Part shown: in pieces, positions 27,696 to 36,854 of the stretch | Position numbering within the stretch: the stretch's first letter is position 1 | Layout: every line of letters begins with the position of its first letter | Source of the DNA: Gammaproteobacteria bacterium | GTDB taxonomy: Bacteria; Pseudomonadota; Gammaproteobacteria; SZUA-152 | DNA: 64,000 nucleotides | Reading direction: 5' to 3' | Assembly: GCA_029882975.1 (NCBI GenBank) | Contig: JAOUJW010000001.1 | Location: forward strand, 328,969 to 392,968 | Translations under genes and position numbers: made by a program | The notes under the pieces: model-generated | Seen by the model: only the letters and a program-made list of their open reading frames with translations | Databases searched by the model: none | What the model was told of the DNA's origin: nothing

Positions 27696-28784
27696 ATGCT
27701 GACTGACACCCGTGCCCTGAAAACCTCCGCTCTTTACCCTAAAACCATCATTATTTTATGCATGGCTCTGATAATCCACACCTCCACCGTTGAGGCAGCG
27801 CCGGCGCGCAGCAGCTTTTTTGATCAACTGAATATAGAGTTAAAAAGCTTCGAAATCGGTAACGGCAGCACCGGTGCCGCACTGGGCTTTAGCTATGCCT
27901 ATGATGAGCCGGCCTGGGTTGAGCCGCTTCAAGCTCCCACAATGGAAAATCGCTACCGTCGGATTGAATTGATTGCCGGCTTAAGCGCCAACGGCAATAT
28001 CGCGTTTAACAGCCGCAACAATCCCCGAAGTTTTTTGGATACACGGGTTAACTTGGGGATCTGGTTCGATCGCTCCCCCAAACCGTCCACAGACAAACAA
28101 GAGCAACAACTGGCCGAGAAATTGAGCAAGCTGGATAGCGCAGACCCAAAGTACAACTCGCTGAATAAATCCCTGGTCGATTTGCACAGACAATTACCTC
28201 CAATATCCGCCTTATCCATGAGTGCACGTATGTATCTGGGTATGGAATCAGACCAGACTTTTTCGCGCCGACAGCGAACAGTGGGGCTGGATTTCAGCAC
28301 TGCCTATTTATCCTACCATCAAACCGATGATTATTCTCACAGCACACTCGCAGCACAGCTCAACATACTGGACTATCCTTTTGCTTTAATTCGCATGCTT
28401 TCCGGCGAGAACTTTGTGCCAAGTGGCGCGGCACTACCTTCATTGCAATTGGGGCTTGCCTGGATTGAACCGGAACACAACGACCCAAGAGCCAGTGTGG
28501 GTGATACTTCACCCTATTACCGCGGCAGCGCTTCGCTTGCATTCAAGACTCGCTTAGGGTTCAGCGATAAGAACAACGCCCCCATTTATTTCAGCGCCAA
28601 TACTCGTTACTATAGGGAACTGGGTGCAAGTGCCATGGTAAAAAACGCAGAACTGGACCTTTATACATACCACGTTTTTATTATCGAATATGGCAGCACC
28701 TATGTCAGTTATGCCAAAGGTAAACTACCATTGGATAGCACTGATGACACCGTATATGAAATTGGCTGGAAATCCAATTTGTAA
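27696..28784 (+). CDS. Putative outer membrane or secreted beta-rich protein
   Basis: 362 residues with a signal peptide (hydrophobic 18-32, cleavage near VEAAPA). The rest alternates short amphipathic strands with aromatic girdle-like ends, for example GAALGFSYAY, SLQLGLAWIE, YRGSASLAFKTRLGF and TYVSYAKGKL. A charged coiled insert lies around residues 130-170 (QEQQLAEKLSKLD). This suggests a beta barrel with a long loop. No family is recognised. It belongs with the upstream 114-residue gene. Confidence 0.6.
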   Translation: MLTDTRALKTSALYPKTIIILCMALIIHTSTVEAAPARSSFFDQLNIELKSFEIGNGSTGAALGFSYAYDEPAWVEPLQAPTMENRYRRIELIAGLSANGNIAFNSRNNPRSFLDTRVNLGIWFDRSPKPSTDKQEQQLAEKLSKLDSADPKYNSLNKSLVDLHRQLPPISALSMSARMYLGMESDQTFSRRQRTVGLDFSTAYLSYHQTDDYSHSTLAAQLNILDYPFALIRMLSGENFVPSGAALPSLQLGLAWIEPEHNDPRASVGDTSPYYRGSASLAFKTRLGFSDKNNAPIYFSANTRYYRELGASAMVKNAELDLYTYHVFIIEYGSTYVSYAKGKLPLDSTDDTVYEIGWKSNL

Positions 28785-28868
28785 CTGAATGGCATTTATA
28801 CCGGGTTTTGCGACCGGTTTTACTAAAGTGGATCTAAAGTAATGCCGGTTCCTGCCGATTTACGACAC

Positions 28869-28964
28869 AATATTGATACGAATATTGATACGAATATTGT
28901 CACCGCCAATATTGAAACAACGATCATCATCCGTTTTGTAAAGTAATGGTTTTGTAAAGTAATT
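28869..28964. repeat. Two short tandem repeats upstream of the histone-like gene
   Basis: AATATTGATACG occurs twice in tandem (28869-28892) with a third partial copy. Then a 16-bp unit, TTTTGTAAAGTAATGG, is at 28934-28949 and, slightly altered, at 28950-28964. These fill the region directly in front of the ATG at 28981, where promoter and leader should be, so copy number could affect expression. Confidence 0.75.
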
Positions 28965-28980
28965 GTAAGTAGAGACTGCT

Positions 28981-29655
28981 ATGGCTGCAAAAAAGAAGGC
29001 TGTAAAAAAGAAGGTTGCAAAAAGGAAAACCGCAAAAAAGACGGCTGCGAAACGCGTTGTTACCAAGAAAAAGACCACTGTAAAGAAAAAAGCAACAGCA
29101 AAAAAACGTGGTGCAGTCAAAAGCGCCGCTCAAAAGAAAAGCGTCAAGAAAAAAGCCGGTGTTAAGAAATCCGTAAAAAAAGCGGTGCACAGCCCCAAAG
29201 GCAAAACCAAAACCGGCGTGAAGAAAAAGGCAACGCCCAAAGCGAAAGCCGCACAAAAATCGAGCGCAGCCTCTCGCAAATCCAGTGCCGACAAGAAAAC
29301 CACGCAACTGAAACACGCTGCCGTAAAGCAAATCAGCCGAACTTCGGACCGAGCCCGTCATGCAGCCACCCGAGACACTGAACGCGCTATCACTCCACCA
29401 CGGAAAATCAGTACTGCACCGGTATCCACGGTAGGGAAGAAATTCCCCAAACTACCTAAAGCCCTGTTTAAACCCGGTTCTCGTGTACGCACCACCAAGG
29501 GCAACTATGTCGGCACTACGGGAAAAGTTACCCGCCAGGATCCCTGCCTGGGCACTTATTTCATGACTTTTGACCGTTATGAAAGGGACTCCGCTTACCA
29601 GGGAATTGAATGGGGCCCTTACTTCGCTTCAGAACTGGAGCCGGTGAAGAAATAG
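28981..29655 (+). CDS. Histone H1-like Lys/Ala-rich protein with a C-terminal SH3/KOW-like domain
   Basis: 224 residues. The first 110 are almost only Lys, Ala, Thr, Arg and Val in AAKKK/AKKTA-type repeats, as in bacterial H1-like and AlgP-type DNA-binding tails. The last 60 residues (from FKPGSRVRTTKGNYVG to FASELEPVKK) form a compact KOW/SH3-like barrel that could bind nucleic acid or a protein. That combination is unusual: H1-like tails normally stand alone. It likely binds DNA in the nucleoid. Confidence 0.75.
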   Translation: MAAKKKAVKKKVAKRKTAKKTAAKRVVTKKKTTVKKKATAKKRGAVKSAAQKKSVKKKAGVKKSVKKAVHSPKGKTKTGVKKKATPKAKAAQKSSAASRKSSADKKTTQLKHAAVKQISRTSDRARHAATRDTERAITPPRKISTAPVSTVGKKFPKLPKALFKPGSRVRTTKGNYVGTTGKVTRQDPCLGTYFMTFDRYERDSAYQGIEWGPYFASELEPVKK

Positions 29656-29829
29656 CAAAAAGATAAACAAGAATTTTCAGGAACAGTTTAGTCAATAACG
29701 GTTAATATTCCCTTCCTTAAGCGCCCATTGTTTACAGCTGCAAGCGTTGCATTTTCCCCTGACTGAGTCACAATTAAAGTATAAGTCTCATTTAACATAG
29801 CGACAAAAACACCAGCGGGGAAAACCCAT

Positions 29830-30306
29830 ATGTTGCGTTCAATTCTGGAGTCCATACCTATTTTTTCGTCTCTCGGCGACACGGATTTGAACGCCTTAAG
29901 CAATTACGCCTACACCCAAATTGTTCCCAAGGGAACCACGGTGGTTCGTCAAGGAGATCCCGGGGACGCTTTGTATGTCATACTCTCCGGCCGCGTGAAA
30001 GTTTACACTCTTGACCACGAGGGTACTGCGGTGACCTTACGGTATATGCAAGCGGGGGACTATTTTGGAGAGTTGTCTGTATTGGACTGCGAGCAACGCT
30101 CAGCCTCTGTGGAAACGCTGGAAACTTGTAACCTGGCGATTATCCCCAGCGGAGAGTTTGGTAAAATTTTAAACAAAAGCCCCGCCATGGCCATTCAACT
30201 CAGTCTGGAGCTGAGCCGCCGATTGCGCCTGTGCACCCAAACCCTGCACCAACTGCACAGCCGCCACGAGGCCGGGCTTAACCCCGGCAACGACGGAACT
30301 CCTTAG
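29830..30306 (+). CDS. Stand-alone cyclic nucleotide-binding domain protein
   Basis: 158 residues made of a single cNMP-binding barrel: GDPGDALYVILSGRVKVY, GDYFGELSVLD with the phosphate-binding G-E-L, and the C-helix LSLELSRRLRLCTQTLHQLH. The usual R-x-A of cAMP binding reads QRSAS, so R and A are shifted by one residue. There is no helix-turn-helix, so it is not a CRP-type regulator. It may sense a nucleotide and act on a partner. Its 3' end overlaps the convergent FHA gene by four bases. Confidence 0.85.
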   Translation: MLRSILESIPIFSSLGDTDLNALSNYAYTQIVPKGTTVVRQGDPGDALYVILSGRVKVYTLDHEGTAVTLRYMQAGDYFGELSVLDCEQRSASVETLETCNLAIIPSGEFGKILNKSPAMAIQLSLELSRRLRLCTQTLHQLHSRHEAGLNPGNDGTP

Positions 30307-30677
30307 GAGAATAAAAACCCGTGTATAAACTTATTCAATTTTTGGGTTTTTTGTAAATCTTCTTGAGGTGGAACGTATTCTTTCGTGGAAAATTTGAGTC
30401 GAATCCGACCGATGCGAATAATATCGCCATCTTTAAGTTCGTGTCGTGAAACTTCTTTGTTGTTCACGAAGGTATTATTGGTACTTTTCAGATCTTCAAT
30501 ATAGTACACATTGTCCTGGGTTTTCAGCTCGGACTTTTCCATCACAATTACCGCATGATGCCCACTAACAGCATCGTCTTCGATAATGATTTCATTATCC
30601 TGCGCTCGCCCAATTCTCATCTTTGCCAAATTGATAGGGCATTGCGCCTCATCACCAAGTTTTTGTAATGTAGCCAT
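30303..30677 (-). CDS. FHA domain protein
   Basis: 124 residues, one forkhead-associated phosphothreonine-binding domain: RIGRAQDNEIIIEDDAVSGHH with the conserved GR and S-x-x-H, then DLKSTNNTFVNN. There is no kinase or phosphatase gene nearby. The C-terminal tail is basic and polar. It probably docks phosphothreonine partners; the pathway is unknown. The 239 bases upstream of its start (30678-30916) show no gene. Confidence 0.88.
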   Translation of the reverse strand: MATLQKLGDEAQCPINLAKMRIGRAQDNEIIIEDDAVSGHHAVIVMEKSELKTQDNVYYIEDLKSTNNTFVNNKEVSRHELKDGDIIRIGRIRLKFSTKEYVPPQEDLQKTQKLNKFIHGFLFS

Positions 30678-30916
30678 TTTATTTCCTTAATCGAAAACAG
30701 AGGGAAAACTTATCGCCGGTCATTGTATTCTATCGGCACAGGAGGGGCTGGACATGAGAAATGGTTCACATTTGCCGAAAATCACCCGGGGGAAGTTTAT
30801 CTTTAGATGTGCAGAATCCGGGGAAATTCGTCCACTCCTGCCCACACCTTAAACGGCTTCCATGAAAGCAATTACACAGAGTAAACCCAGCTGGACGAAA
30901 AATTGATTACGGAGCA

Positions 30917-31234
30917 CTAGTGCAGTGTTTTATCGTCAATTTTGTTCCTTAAACCGGCTTCCAGATTATCCAGATTATCGTTAATACTTTTCAGTGCCGA
31001 AACAATTTCATCTTTAACTTTAGCCTGGCTCTTCGCGATATCGCGGCGAATCGCCAACATAACGTAAATAACCCCGAAAATGGGAACTGCCCAAATAACC
31101 CTGGTGTATAACTGCTTTTGTTCCGAAGTATGAATTTGAGAATCTTTGACGATGCCTATGGCACTGATGTTCAATACGACCCCAGCCACTAATAAAATCA
31201 CCACTGCGATCAGCATGGCTACCCACATCACCAT
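30917..31234 (-). CDS. Small two-TM membrane protein with C-terminal coiled coil
   Basis: 105 residues from the ATG at 31234 (AGGA ten bases upstream). It has two TM helices (about 4-28 and 45-62, the second PIFGVIYVMLAI) followed by a charged helical tail with heptad-like pattern SALKSINDNLDNLEAGL. The second helix recalls phospholipase D N-terminal-type membrane segments, but no enzyme domain follows. Function unknown. Confidence 0.6.
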   Translation of the reverse strand: MVMWVAMLIAVVILLVAGVVLNISAIGIVKDSQIHTSEQKQLYTRVIWAVPIFGVIYVMLAIRRDIAKSQAKVKDEIVSALKSINDNLDNLEAGLRNKIDDKTLH

Positions 31235-31375
31235 CAGCAAAACTTCCTGTTTAGTTTCAAAAAAACTCCCCTTTCAACAGAGTCTTAATATAGCTAAGGC
31301 CACACTATAGCAGCTAATTCCGGTCGCTGCATCCGCCTTGCACTGCTCACTCTTACGCCAAAGCCTCACCCCATA

Positions 31376-33598
31376 TCAGGTATAGGGCTGCAACATCCCT
31401 GCCACCGCTGCCCGTAACTCCTTAACCGCTTGCGACTTCCCCTGCAGTTGCAAGGCTTGCACTACGGTTTCCCAATCGTGTCTTTGCAGAACTTTGCTTA
31501 GCAACAAGTCTTGCTGCAAAGGACTTAATGGGCCGGACGGTAAAGCGCTCTGTTGCAATGTGTTCGCTCCAACAGTGAAATGGTTAAGAGTCAGCTTCCA
31601 AATCGATGGGGCTGTTAATTCATAACCGCGCAACTGAAAAGCAAAGGATTGCAAATCCGCCAATTCCCAAGCGGGTAGACCAACGGATTCTATGGGCAAA
31701 ATTTTCAAACATTCCAATACCAAATGACGATCCAACTGTGCAAAAGTCTCAGCCAGCATAAATGGAAACTGCGAGGCCAATTTACTTTCGGCCTGACGGC
31801 TGATCTGTTCGCCTGAAGCGGAAATTGCTTGCATTAATGTCACCGCCTGGGTACCGCTGCTGGCATTGCGTTTTATGCCTATGTGCACCGGATAGAAATT
31901 ATTCTTACGCCAAAACGCCAACAAATCCGCTGTGGCACCAAATGTTGCACCCACCCCATCCACCCCCTCCCGGCGAGCCTGGTCCAACATGTTTTGCAAT
32001 AACAAGGAAGCCAAACCGCGACGCTGTAAAGACGGATGGACCGCAATTCTTACAATGCGCCGGTACCGCAGTTGCGCTGCACCCTCCAAACCAACAAAAG
32101 TTTCCAAGGTCTGCGGCAACCAATGACCGCGCACCCGGCGCCGGTTTTGGTAAACCTGTTGGCAGGTTGTTGCATCCAAACCGCCTTCCTGCTCGATAAA
32201 CGCGGTGGCGACGATGTGCCCGGAGAAGCTCAAGGTATACAAACGTAAATCTTTGCCATCCAATAGATAGCGCAAATCTTTTGCCTGAGTCTGGTAATGA
32301 GCGATCACCAACAGACCGAACAACTCCTTGAGCCGGGGCTCATCCTGCAACAGTTGATCCCGTTGTAATTGTTCAAAGCTACACGCGTGCGGATGCGCTG
32401 CAGCAATATTCGCTTCCGGTGCCGGTGTGGCATTGAGCAGCAAGAGTTCAAAAATGAAAGATTCCAACGGGTCGTTGTTAGACCAACGTATTGGTGTTTC
32501 CAACCGTAAGTGTTGCCATCCCGGAGTCAATTGATCCAACACCGCATGGAACCGCACCGCAAAGCCCCTGCCCGTACCTTCGTAGCCGTGTATGGTTGAG
32601 CAATAAACCACGCGGCTATAGTTGCGTAATATGTGCTCTAAAATAGGCACGGGTATCGCCGCTGCTTCGTCTACCAAAACCAATCGTGCAGTGTATTTAG
32701 TACGGATCAAAACATCCGGTGCCATAAACTCCAGCACCGCCTTATCGTAACGTAACACCCCGTTTTCAAACTGCGCTTGCGGCAACAGCTGCCGGGCATG
32801 CTTAAACGCCGGTTGCGCTGTGGCCAGGCTGGGGGCGGTAATCAATATGCGGCCATCACCCCTTGCTAAAAACTGCGCTGCAGCAATCCCCAATGCGGCG
32901 GATTTACCCCGGCCCCGGTCTGAGGTGACCACCAGAGGCCGACGCCGATGTCCTTCCAGCACATGCAATACGGCCTCTACGGCAGCAAGTTGATCCGGGG
33001 TTGCGCAATGGCCCGGTTTCTCCGGGTTTTGCCAGTCCTGTGCTTTAGGTAAATCCAAAGGAGTGGGTAGTGGTAATTGCAGTGCAGTGGTATTGGGCCC
33101 CATCAGCAATACACTTTTAGACCGCTGTAGCAGCAAACGCAGGCGCCGTACAAACCGTCTCTGCATTTGCCTGCCCGAATAGGGCCAAATGGCCATGCGG
33201 TTTGCGAAAGGATCATCAAATGCTTCCAACGCCTCAAGCTCGGGTAGCAATAACAACAATACACCGCCGCCACGCACAGCTCCGGAAACGGCTCCAAGCG
33301 CATCCGGATCTAAACCGCAATGACCGTCAAACACAATGGCATCATACTCCAAACCTAAAACTTGAGTGGCTTTGTCCATCGCCAAGCCCGGAGCCTGCGG
33401 CCAATCGCTGAGCCACAGACACGAGTCTGCAGCAAAACGCTGCAACAACTGCTGTGCCAAAGCCCGGCACCAGGATGCCGGTCCATGCAATACAAGGGGT
33501 AAACGATGCTGGTTCCGGCGAGCAGCTTGAATATGGCTCTGAAATATTGGCTCAATCGCGGCGAACTGAGAATCCAAGGACTTAGCGGTTAAAGTCAC
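31376..33598 (-). CDS. tmcA: tRNA(Met) cytidine acetyltransferase
   Basis: 740 residues with the TmcA layout: an N-terminal domain; a RecD-like ATPase with Walker A SDRGRGKSAAL and Walker B LVLVDEAAAIPVP; the motif STIHGYEGTGRGF; LETPIRWSNNDPLE; and a GNAT acetyltransferase domain with RRIVRIAVHPSLQRRGLAS as the acetyl-CoA loop. It makes N4-acetylcytidine at the wobble position (C34) of elongator tRNA-Met. It is a single gene; the 135 bases upstream of the small membrane gene hold nothing else. Confidence 0.95.
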   Translation of the reverse strand: MTLTAKSLDSQFAAIEPIFQSHIQAARRNQHRLPLVLHGPASWCRALAQQLLQRFAADSCLWLSDWPQAPGLAMDKATQVLGLEYDAIVFDGHCGLDPDALGAVSGAVRGGGVLLLLLPELEALEAFDDPFANRMAIWPYSGRQMQRRFVRRLRLLLQRSKSVLLMGPNTTALQLPLPTPLDLPKAQDWQNPEKPGHCATPDQLAAVEAVLHVLEGHRRRPLVVTSDRGRGKSAALGIAAAQFLARGDGRILITAPSLATAQPAFKHARQLLPQAQFENGVLRYDKAVLEFMAPDVLIRTKYTARLVLVDEAAAIPVPILEHILRNYSRVVYCSTIHGYEGTGRGFAVRFHAVLDQLTPGWQHLRLETPIRWSNNDPLESFIFELLLLNATPAPEANIAAAHPHACSFEQLQRDQLLQDEPRLKELFGLLVIAHYQTQAKDLRYLLDGKDLRLYTLSFSGHIVATAFIEQEGGLDATTCQQVYQNRRRVRGHWLPQTLETFVGLEGAAQLRYRRIVRIAVHPSLQRRGLASLLLQNMLDQARREGVDGVGATFGATADLLAFWRKNNFYPVHIGIKRNASSGTQAVTLMQAISASGEQISRQAESKLASQFPFMLAETFAQLDRHLVLECLKILPIESVGLPAWELADLQSFAFQLRGYELTAPSIWKLTLNHFTVGANTLQQSALPSGPLSPLQQDLLLSKVLQRHDWETVVQALQLQGKSQAVKELRAAVAGMLQPYT

Positions 33599-33638
33599 GG
33601 TATTGGGGTATGTGCGGGCCTAGGTTTGTGTTTGCGGG

Positions 33639-34025
33639 TTACACCGCCACGTCATCCAGTTCTTGAGTATCAAAAGCCCAGTCACCTGATGAATATTCCA
33701 TAATATCGTCAACAACAAATTCCGTGGGACGGCGAAAACAAATTTCGGCAATTTCCAAACGCATGGCGTTGTAGTCATCACCAAATTGTTGCTCTTTGCA
33801 GATACGTTGAAATTCGCTGTGATTACAAAACATGGCGTAGGCATAAGCACTGTGTACCACGGTATCCACAAAGTTATCAGCCAAAGCCTGATCCACTTCC
33901 ATTTGCGAATAGCTTGCCTTTTTACCGAAGCGCTTTTTTAAGTTATAAGGCAATTTCTTTGCATACAACTTAATCTTGCCTATTTTTTTGATTTCACTGA
34001 ACTTGCTCAAGCTATGTTCCTCCAT
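33639..34025 (-). CDS. Conserved hypothetical protein, DUF6559-like
   Basis: 128 residues from the ATG at 34025 (MEEHSLSKF). The centre, with LPYNLKKRFGKKASYSQMEV and then a Y-A-Y-A-M-F segment and DDYNAMRLEIAE, resembles small DUF6559 proteins of marine gammaproteobacteria. It is soluble and has no known function. It sits between tmcA and the hydrogenase protease but has its own spacing. Confidence 0.6.
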   Translation of the reverse strand: MEEHSLSKFSEIKKIGKIKLYAKKLPYNLKKRFGKKASYSQMEVDQALADNFVDTVVHSAYAYAMFCNHSEFQRICKEQQFGDDYNAMRLEIAEICFRRPTEFVVDDIMEYSSGDWAFDTQELDDVAV

Positions 34026-34131
34026 CGATCCCGCGGCACATTCTACCTTATCACTATTTCGGCCAAGTGTGTCCAACATATTATAGCCACTGTATACCTA
34101 TCAGACACAGCAAAACTTAACTTTTTATTTA

Positions 34132-34686
34132 TCAATTGGTTATGGCATTATTATTTTCACACGCTTGCAGTTCCCGGCATAACAAGGCGGCGCAGGAAGG
34201 TATGGAACGCAACACTGTCGGTCCCGGAGACTGACCTGCCTGCCACTGACCGAGCTCGATGCCCAATACCTTATTCTTAGGTGGTAAACGTCCCAGGGCG
34301 CGTGCCATGGTAACGGCATCAAACAGGGAAAAACCGTGACTGGAAAAACCGGTAAACGCCGGACCGGTTAAGCCCAAACCCAATCCAGGTAGCTCCCGCT
34401 GCAAGTCCAGACAATGCAGCGTCCCCACTGCGGCACCGCTTAGGACTGCATCCACAAAAAAGCAGGCCACCGTGTTGGACCGAATTTGCGCTATCCAATC
34501 AAACACGGAACGGTCGCTGTAAATAAACTGTACCGACGCTTGTGGCTGTGGGTGCAACTGTTGCTGTGAAGATTCGGTAAAAAGCCTTTGCGCATACTCC
34601 AATACCATCCAACCCAAGCGATCATCACCATGAGGCGACCCCATGCCCACCACCACTCTGTGCGCCTTATCCGCTTTGAGTTCCAC
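34132..34686 (-). CDS. [NiFe] hydrogenase maturation endopeptidase
   Basis: 184 residues of the HyaD/HybD/HoxW protease family. It opens with VVGMGSPHGDDRLGW, where the first Asp is a nickel ligand, and the FFVDAVLSG segment carries the second acidic ligand. It removes the C-terminal tail of the large subunit after nickel insertion. It is the last gene of the hydrogenase operon, 41 bp after hydA. The large subunit here ends ATHFLDLSVQRQ, so a short tail is available for cleavage after the His. Confidence 0.9.
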   Translation of the reverse strand: MELKADKAHRVVVGMGSPHGDDRLGWMVLEYAQRLFTESSQQQLHPQPQASVQFIYSDRSVFDWIAQIRSNTVACFFVDAVLSGAAVGTLHCLDLQRELPGLGLGLTGPAFTGFSSHGFSLFDAVTMARALGRLPPKNKVLGIELGQWQAGQSPGPTVLRSIPSCAALLCRELQACENNNAITN

Positions 34687-34727
34687 TGGCGCTTATACTC
34701 CCATCCCGCCTATTCCCATGCCAGACA

Positions 34728-36065
34728 TCATTGCCGTTGCACCGACAAATCCAGAAAGTGGGTAGCGCAGGAAATACAGGGATCGTAGTTGCGAATGATC
34801 TGCTCAGCGCGGCTCTTGATCTCCCGGTCGTCGCTTAAACCGAAAATCTCCAAACTCTCACGTAGATCTTTTTCTATTTGGGCCTGGTTTTGGCTGGTGG
34901 GTGGTACAATGCGGGCACTGACAATGGTACCGTCCTCAGCAACTTCGTAGCGATGCCACAACAAACCTCGTGGCGCTTCAGTACAACCGTACCCCACCCC
35001 CGGTTTAACTTGGTAATCAACATAGGAAAAATCAGGTATCGTATAGGATTGCAGCAAACGCTTGGCCTCCTGTACCGCAAAAACAATTTCCGCTGCCCGC
35101 GCCAACAAACTGTGGTAACTGTTTTGACTGGGCAATGTCATCATGGAACGGATATCCACAGGTAATTGCATAGAGTGATGGAACAGATTCAGCCGAGCCA
35201 AAGGGCCTACCAGGTAAGGCTGCCCCTGAAATAGACAATGTAAGGCCGTGGAATGAGGTACGGCGTGTTCATGGAAGTACTGTTCAAATTCCTCCACTGG
35301 CAACCGTAAACCCTGACCGCTACACAGTTCCGTACCCATCATGGGATAAGTACCGGGTTCTTCATCGCCACCGAGGGACTCCAACACCGATACATAATCA
35401 AAACGGGTCTGGTCATTACCGCCAAATACGCTGTAGTCAATCGCAGGCAAAGGCAAGGTGCCACACCAGTGCAGCAATGCGACTGCATCCTCTTGCGCTT
35501 GTTCCAATTGTTGTAGAATTTCATCAACCGCTGCCACACTCGGTGCCTTATAGAAGCCACCGATTCTCACTCCCACCGGATTAACGGAACGGGCACCAAA
35601 TAAACGAATTAAGTTATTTCCGACGGCTTGCAAGCGTAAACCGCGATTCACTTCCTCCGGATAGTCCACGGCTAACGCCGGACCACTGCTATAACCAAGA
35701 AAATCCGGTAACGCCAGTAAATGAATGTGCAGACTGTGGCTCTCCAGCCACTCACCACAATAGTATGCCCGCCGCATATCCAGCACCCATTGTCCCACAT
35801 CCACCTGAAACAGTGACTCCAATGCTTGTACGGCGCTCATCTGATACGCCACCGGACAAATACCACAGATACGCGTCACCATATCCGGCACATCGCGACA
35901 GTGACGCCCTTGTAGCAACTTTTCAAAAAAACGCGGTGGTTCAAATATACGCAGCTGCAAATCAGTGATCTTACCGGCGTCAATACTGATATCCAAAGCG
36001 CCCTCTCCTTCCACTCTCGCCAGTAAAGGTACGCTGATTCGGTTGGTTTTTTTCCTGACCATCAA
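34728..36065 (-). CDS. hydA: [NiFe] hydrogenase large (alpha) subunit, group 3b type
   Basis: 445 residues carrying the NiFe active site: N-terminal motif RICGICPVAYQMSA (CxxC) and C-terminal DPCISCATH (CxxC). The sequence between fits the cytoplasmic group 3b (NADP-linked, sulfhydrogenase-like) enzymes. It is the fourth gene of hydB-hydG-hydD-hydA. In group 3b the enzyme reversibly links H2 to NADP(H) and in archaea also reduces sulfur. Accessory hyp genes for NiFe assembly are not in the window. Confidence 0.93.
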   Translation of the reverse strand: MMVRKKTNRISVPLLARVEGEGALDISIDAGKITDLQLRIFEPPRFFEKLLQGRHCRDVPDMVTRICGICPVAYQMSAVQALESLFQVDVGQWVLDMRRAYYCGEWLESHSLHIHLLALPDFLGYSSGPALAVDYPEEVNRGLRLQAVGNNLIRLFGARSVNPVGVRIGGFYKAPSVAAVDEILQQLEQAQEDAVALLHWCGTLPLPAIDYSVFGGNDQTRFDYVSVLESLGGDEEPGTYPMMGTELCSGQGLRLPVEEFEQYFHEHAVPHSTALHCLFQGQPYLVGPLARLNLFHHSMQLPVDIRSMMTLPSQNSYHSLLARAAEIVFAVQEAKRLLQSYTIPDFSYVDYQVKPGVGYGCTEAPRGLLWHRYEVAEDGTIVSARIVPPTSQNQAQIEKDLRESLEIFGLSDDREIKSRAEQIIRNYDPCISCATHFLDLSVQRQ

Positions 36066-36068
36066 GTC

Positions 36069-36854
36069 TTACCCACCGGTGCGCCGCAGTGATTCGGCCA
36101 CCGTAACAAATTCCGGAGCCTGGGATGTTATCACTTGAAACCGTTGCGCAATTTCCGGTGACACTAAACCAAGCCCCTCAAAACGATTCACTAACGCCTG
36201 GGAATTGCTGTTTTCCGCGGGCCCGTAACAGGCATAGCAGGCACGACCAAACTGGGGACACAGGGCACCGCACCCGGTTCGGGTCACCCCCCCCATACAG
36301 GGTTCACCCTGAGTCACCATAATACAAACGTTTTGTTGACGCTTGCATTCCAAACAAAGTTTCTCTGCATAATCCACCGGGGTAACGCCACACATCATGG
36401 CGTGCAGCAACTGAGAAATCTGGCGTTGATTAATAGGGCAACCCCACAATTGCCAATCCACACTGACATGATCGGAGATGGCCGTGGAGCGTTGCAGCGC
36501 GTTGATCACTGTTGCGGACGCATAAATGTCCTGCATCCATTGCTGAATATCATGACCATGGCGTAAGGCCTGAATGCCGCCGCTGGTGGCACAGGAGCCA
36601 ATCGTGACCAGGTATCGACATTGCTTGCGGACAGCCTGAATACGCGAAACTTCTTCAATGGTAGAGATGCTACCTTCCACCAAGGCCAGATCCACCTGCC
36701 GCTCCGGTGCAATGGGTCCGGCTTCAGGGAAATGCACAAAATCCACTTGTTCTGCCAGCTGTAGCAGGGCAGGCCCCATATTCAACAAAGCCAGTTGACA
36801 GCCATCGCAGGACGTAAATTTGTGTACTGCAACCGTCAAGCGGGACCTGGCCAC
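36069..36854 (-). CDS. hydD: [NiFe] hydrogenase small (delta) subunit
   Basis: 261 residues with the proximal-cluster cysteines CDGC (C17, C20 region), GSCATSGG and WGCPIN. A run of further Cys (CLECKRQQNVC, EPCMGG, GCGALCPQFGRAC) supplies two more FeS clusters. There is no Tat signal, so the enzyme is cytoplasmic. It passes electrons from the NiFe site to the FeS/flavin subunits. Three bases separate it from hydA. Confidence 0.92.
   Translation of the reverse strand: MARSRLTVAVHKFTSCDGCQLALLNMGPALLQLAEQVDFVHFPEAGPIAPERQVDLALVEGSISTIEEVSRIQAVRKQCRYLVTIGSCATSGGIQALRHGHDIQQWMQDIYASATVINALQRSTAISDHVSVDWQLWGCPINQRQISQLLHAMMCGVTPVDYAEKLCLECKRQQNVCIMVTQGEPCMGGVTRTGCGALCPQFGRACYACYGPAENSNSQALVNRFEGLGLVSPEIAQRFQVITSQAPEFVTVAESLRRTGG

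Noticed and set aside
28927..29361. Antisense ORF of 144 codons opposite the H1-like gene
   Set aside because: Phe/Leu-rich shadow of AAA/AAG lysine codons; no start signal.
34728..36065. Membrane uptake hydrogenase (group 1)
   Set aside because: The small subunit has no Tat signal and the partners are FAD/NAD(P) and FeS subunits, as in cytoplasmic group 3b enzymes.
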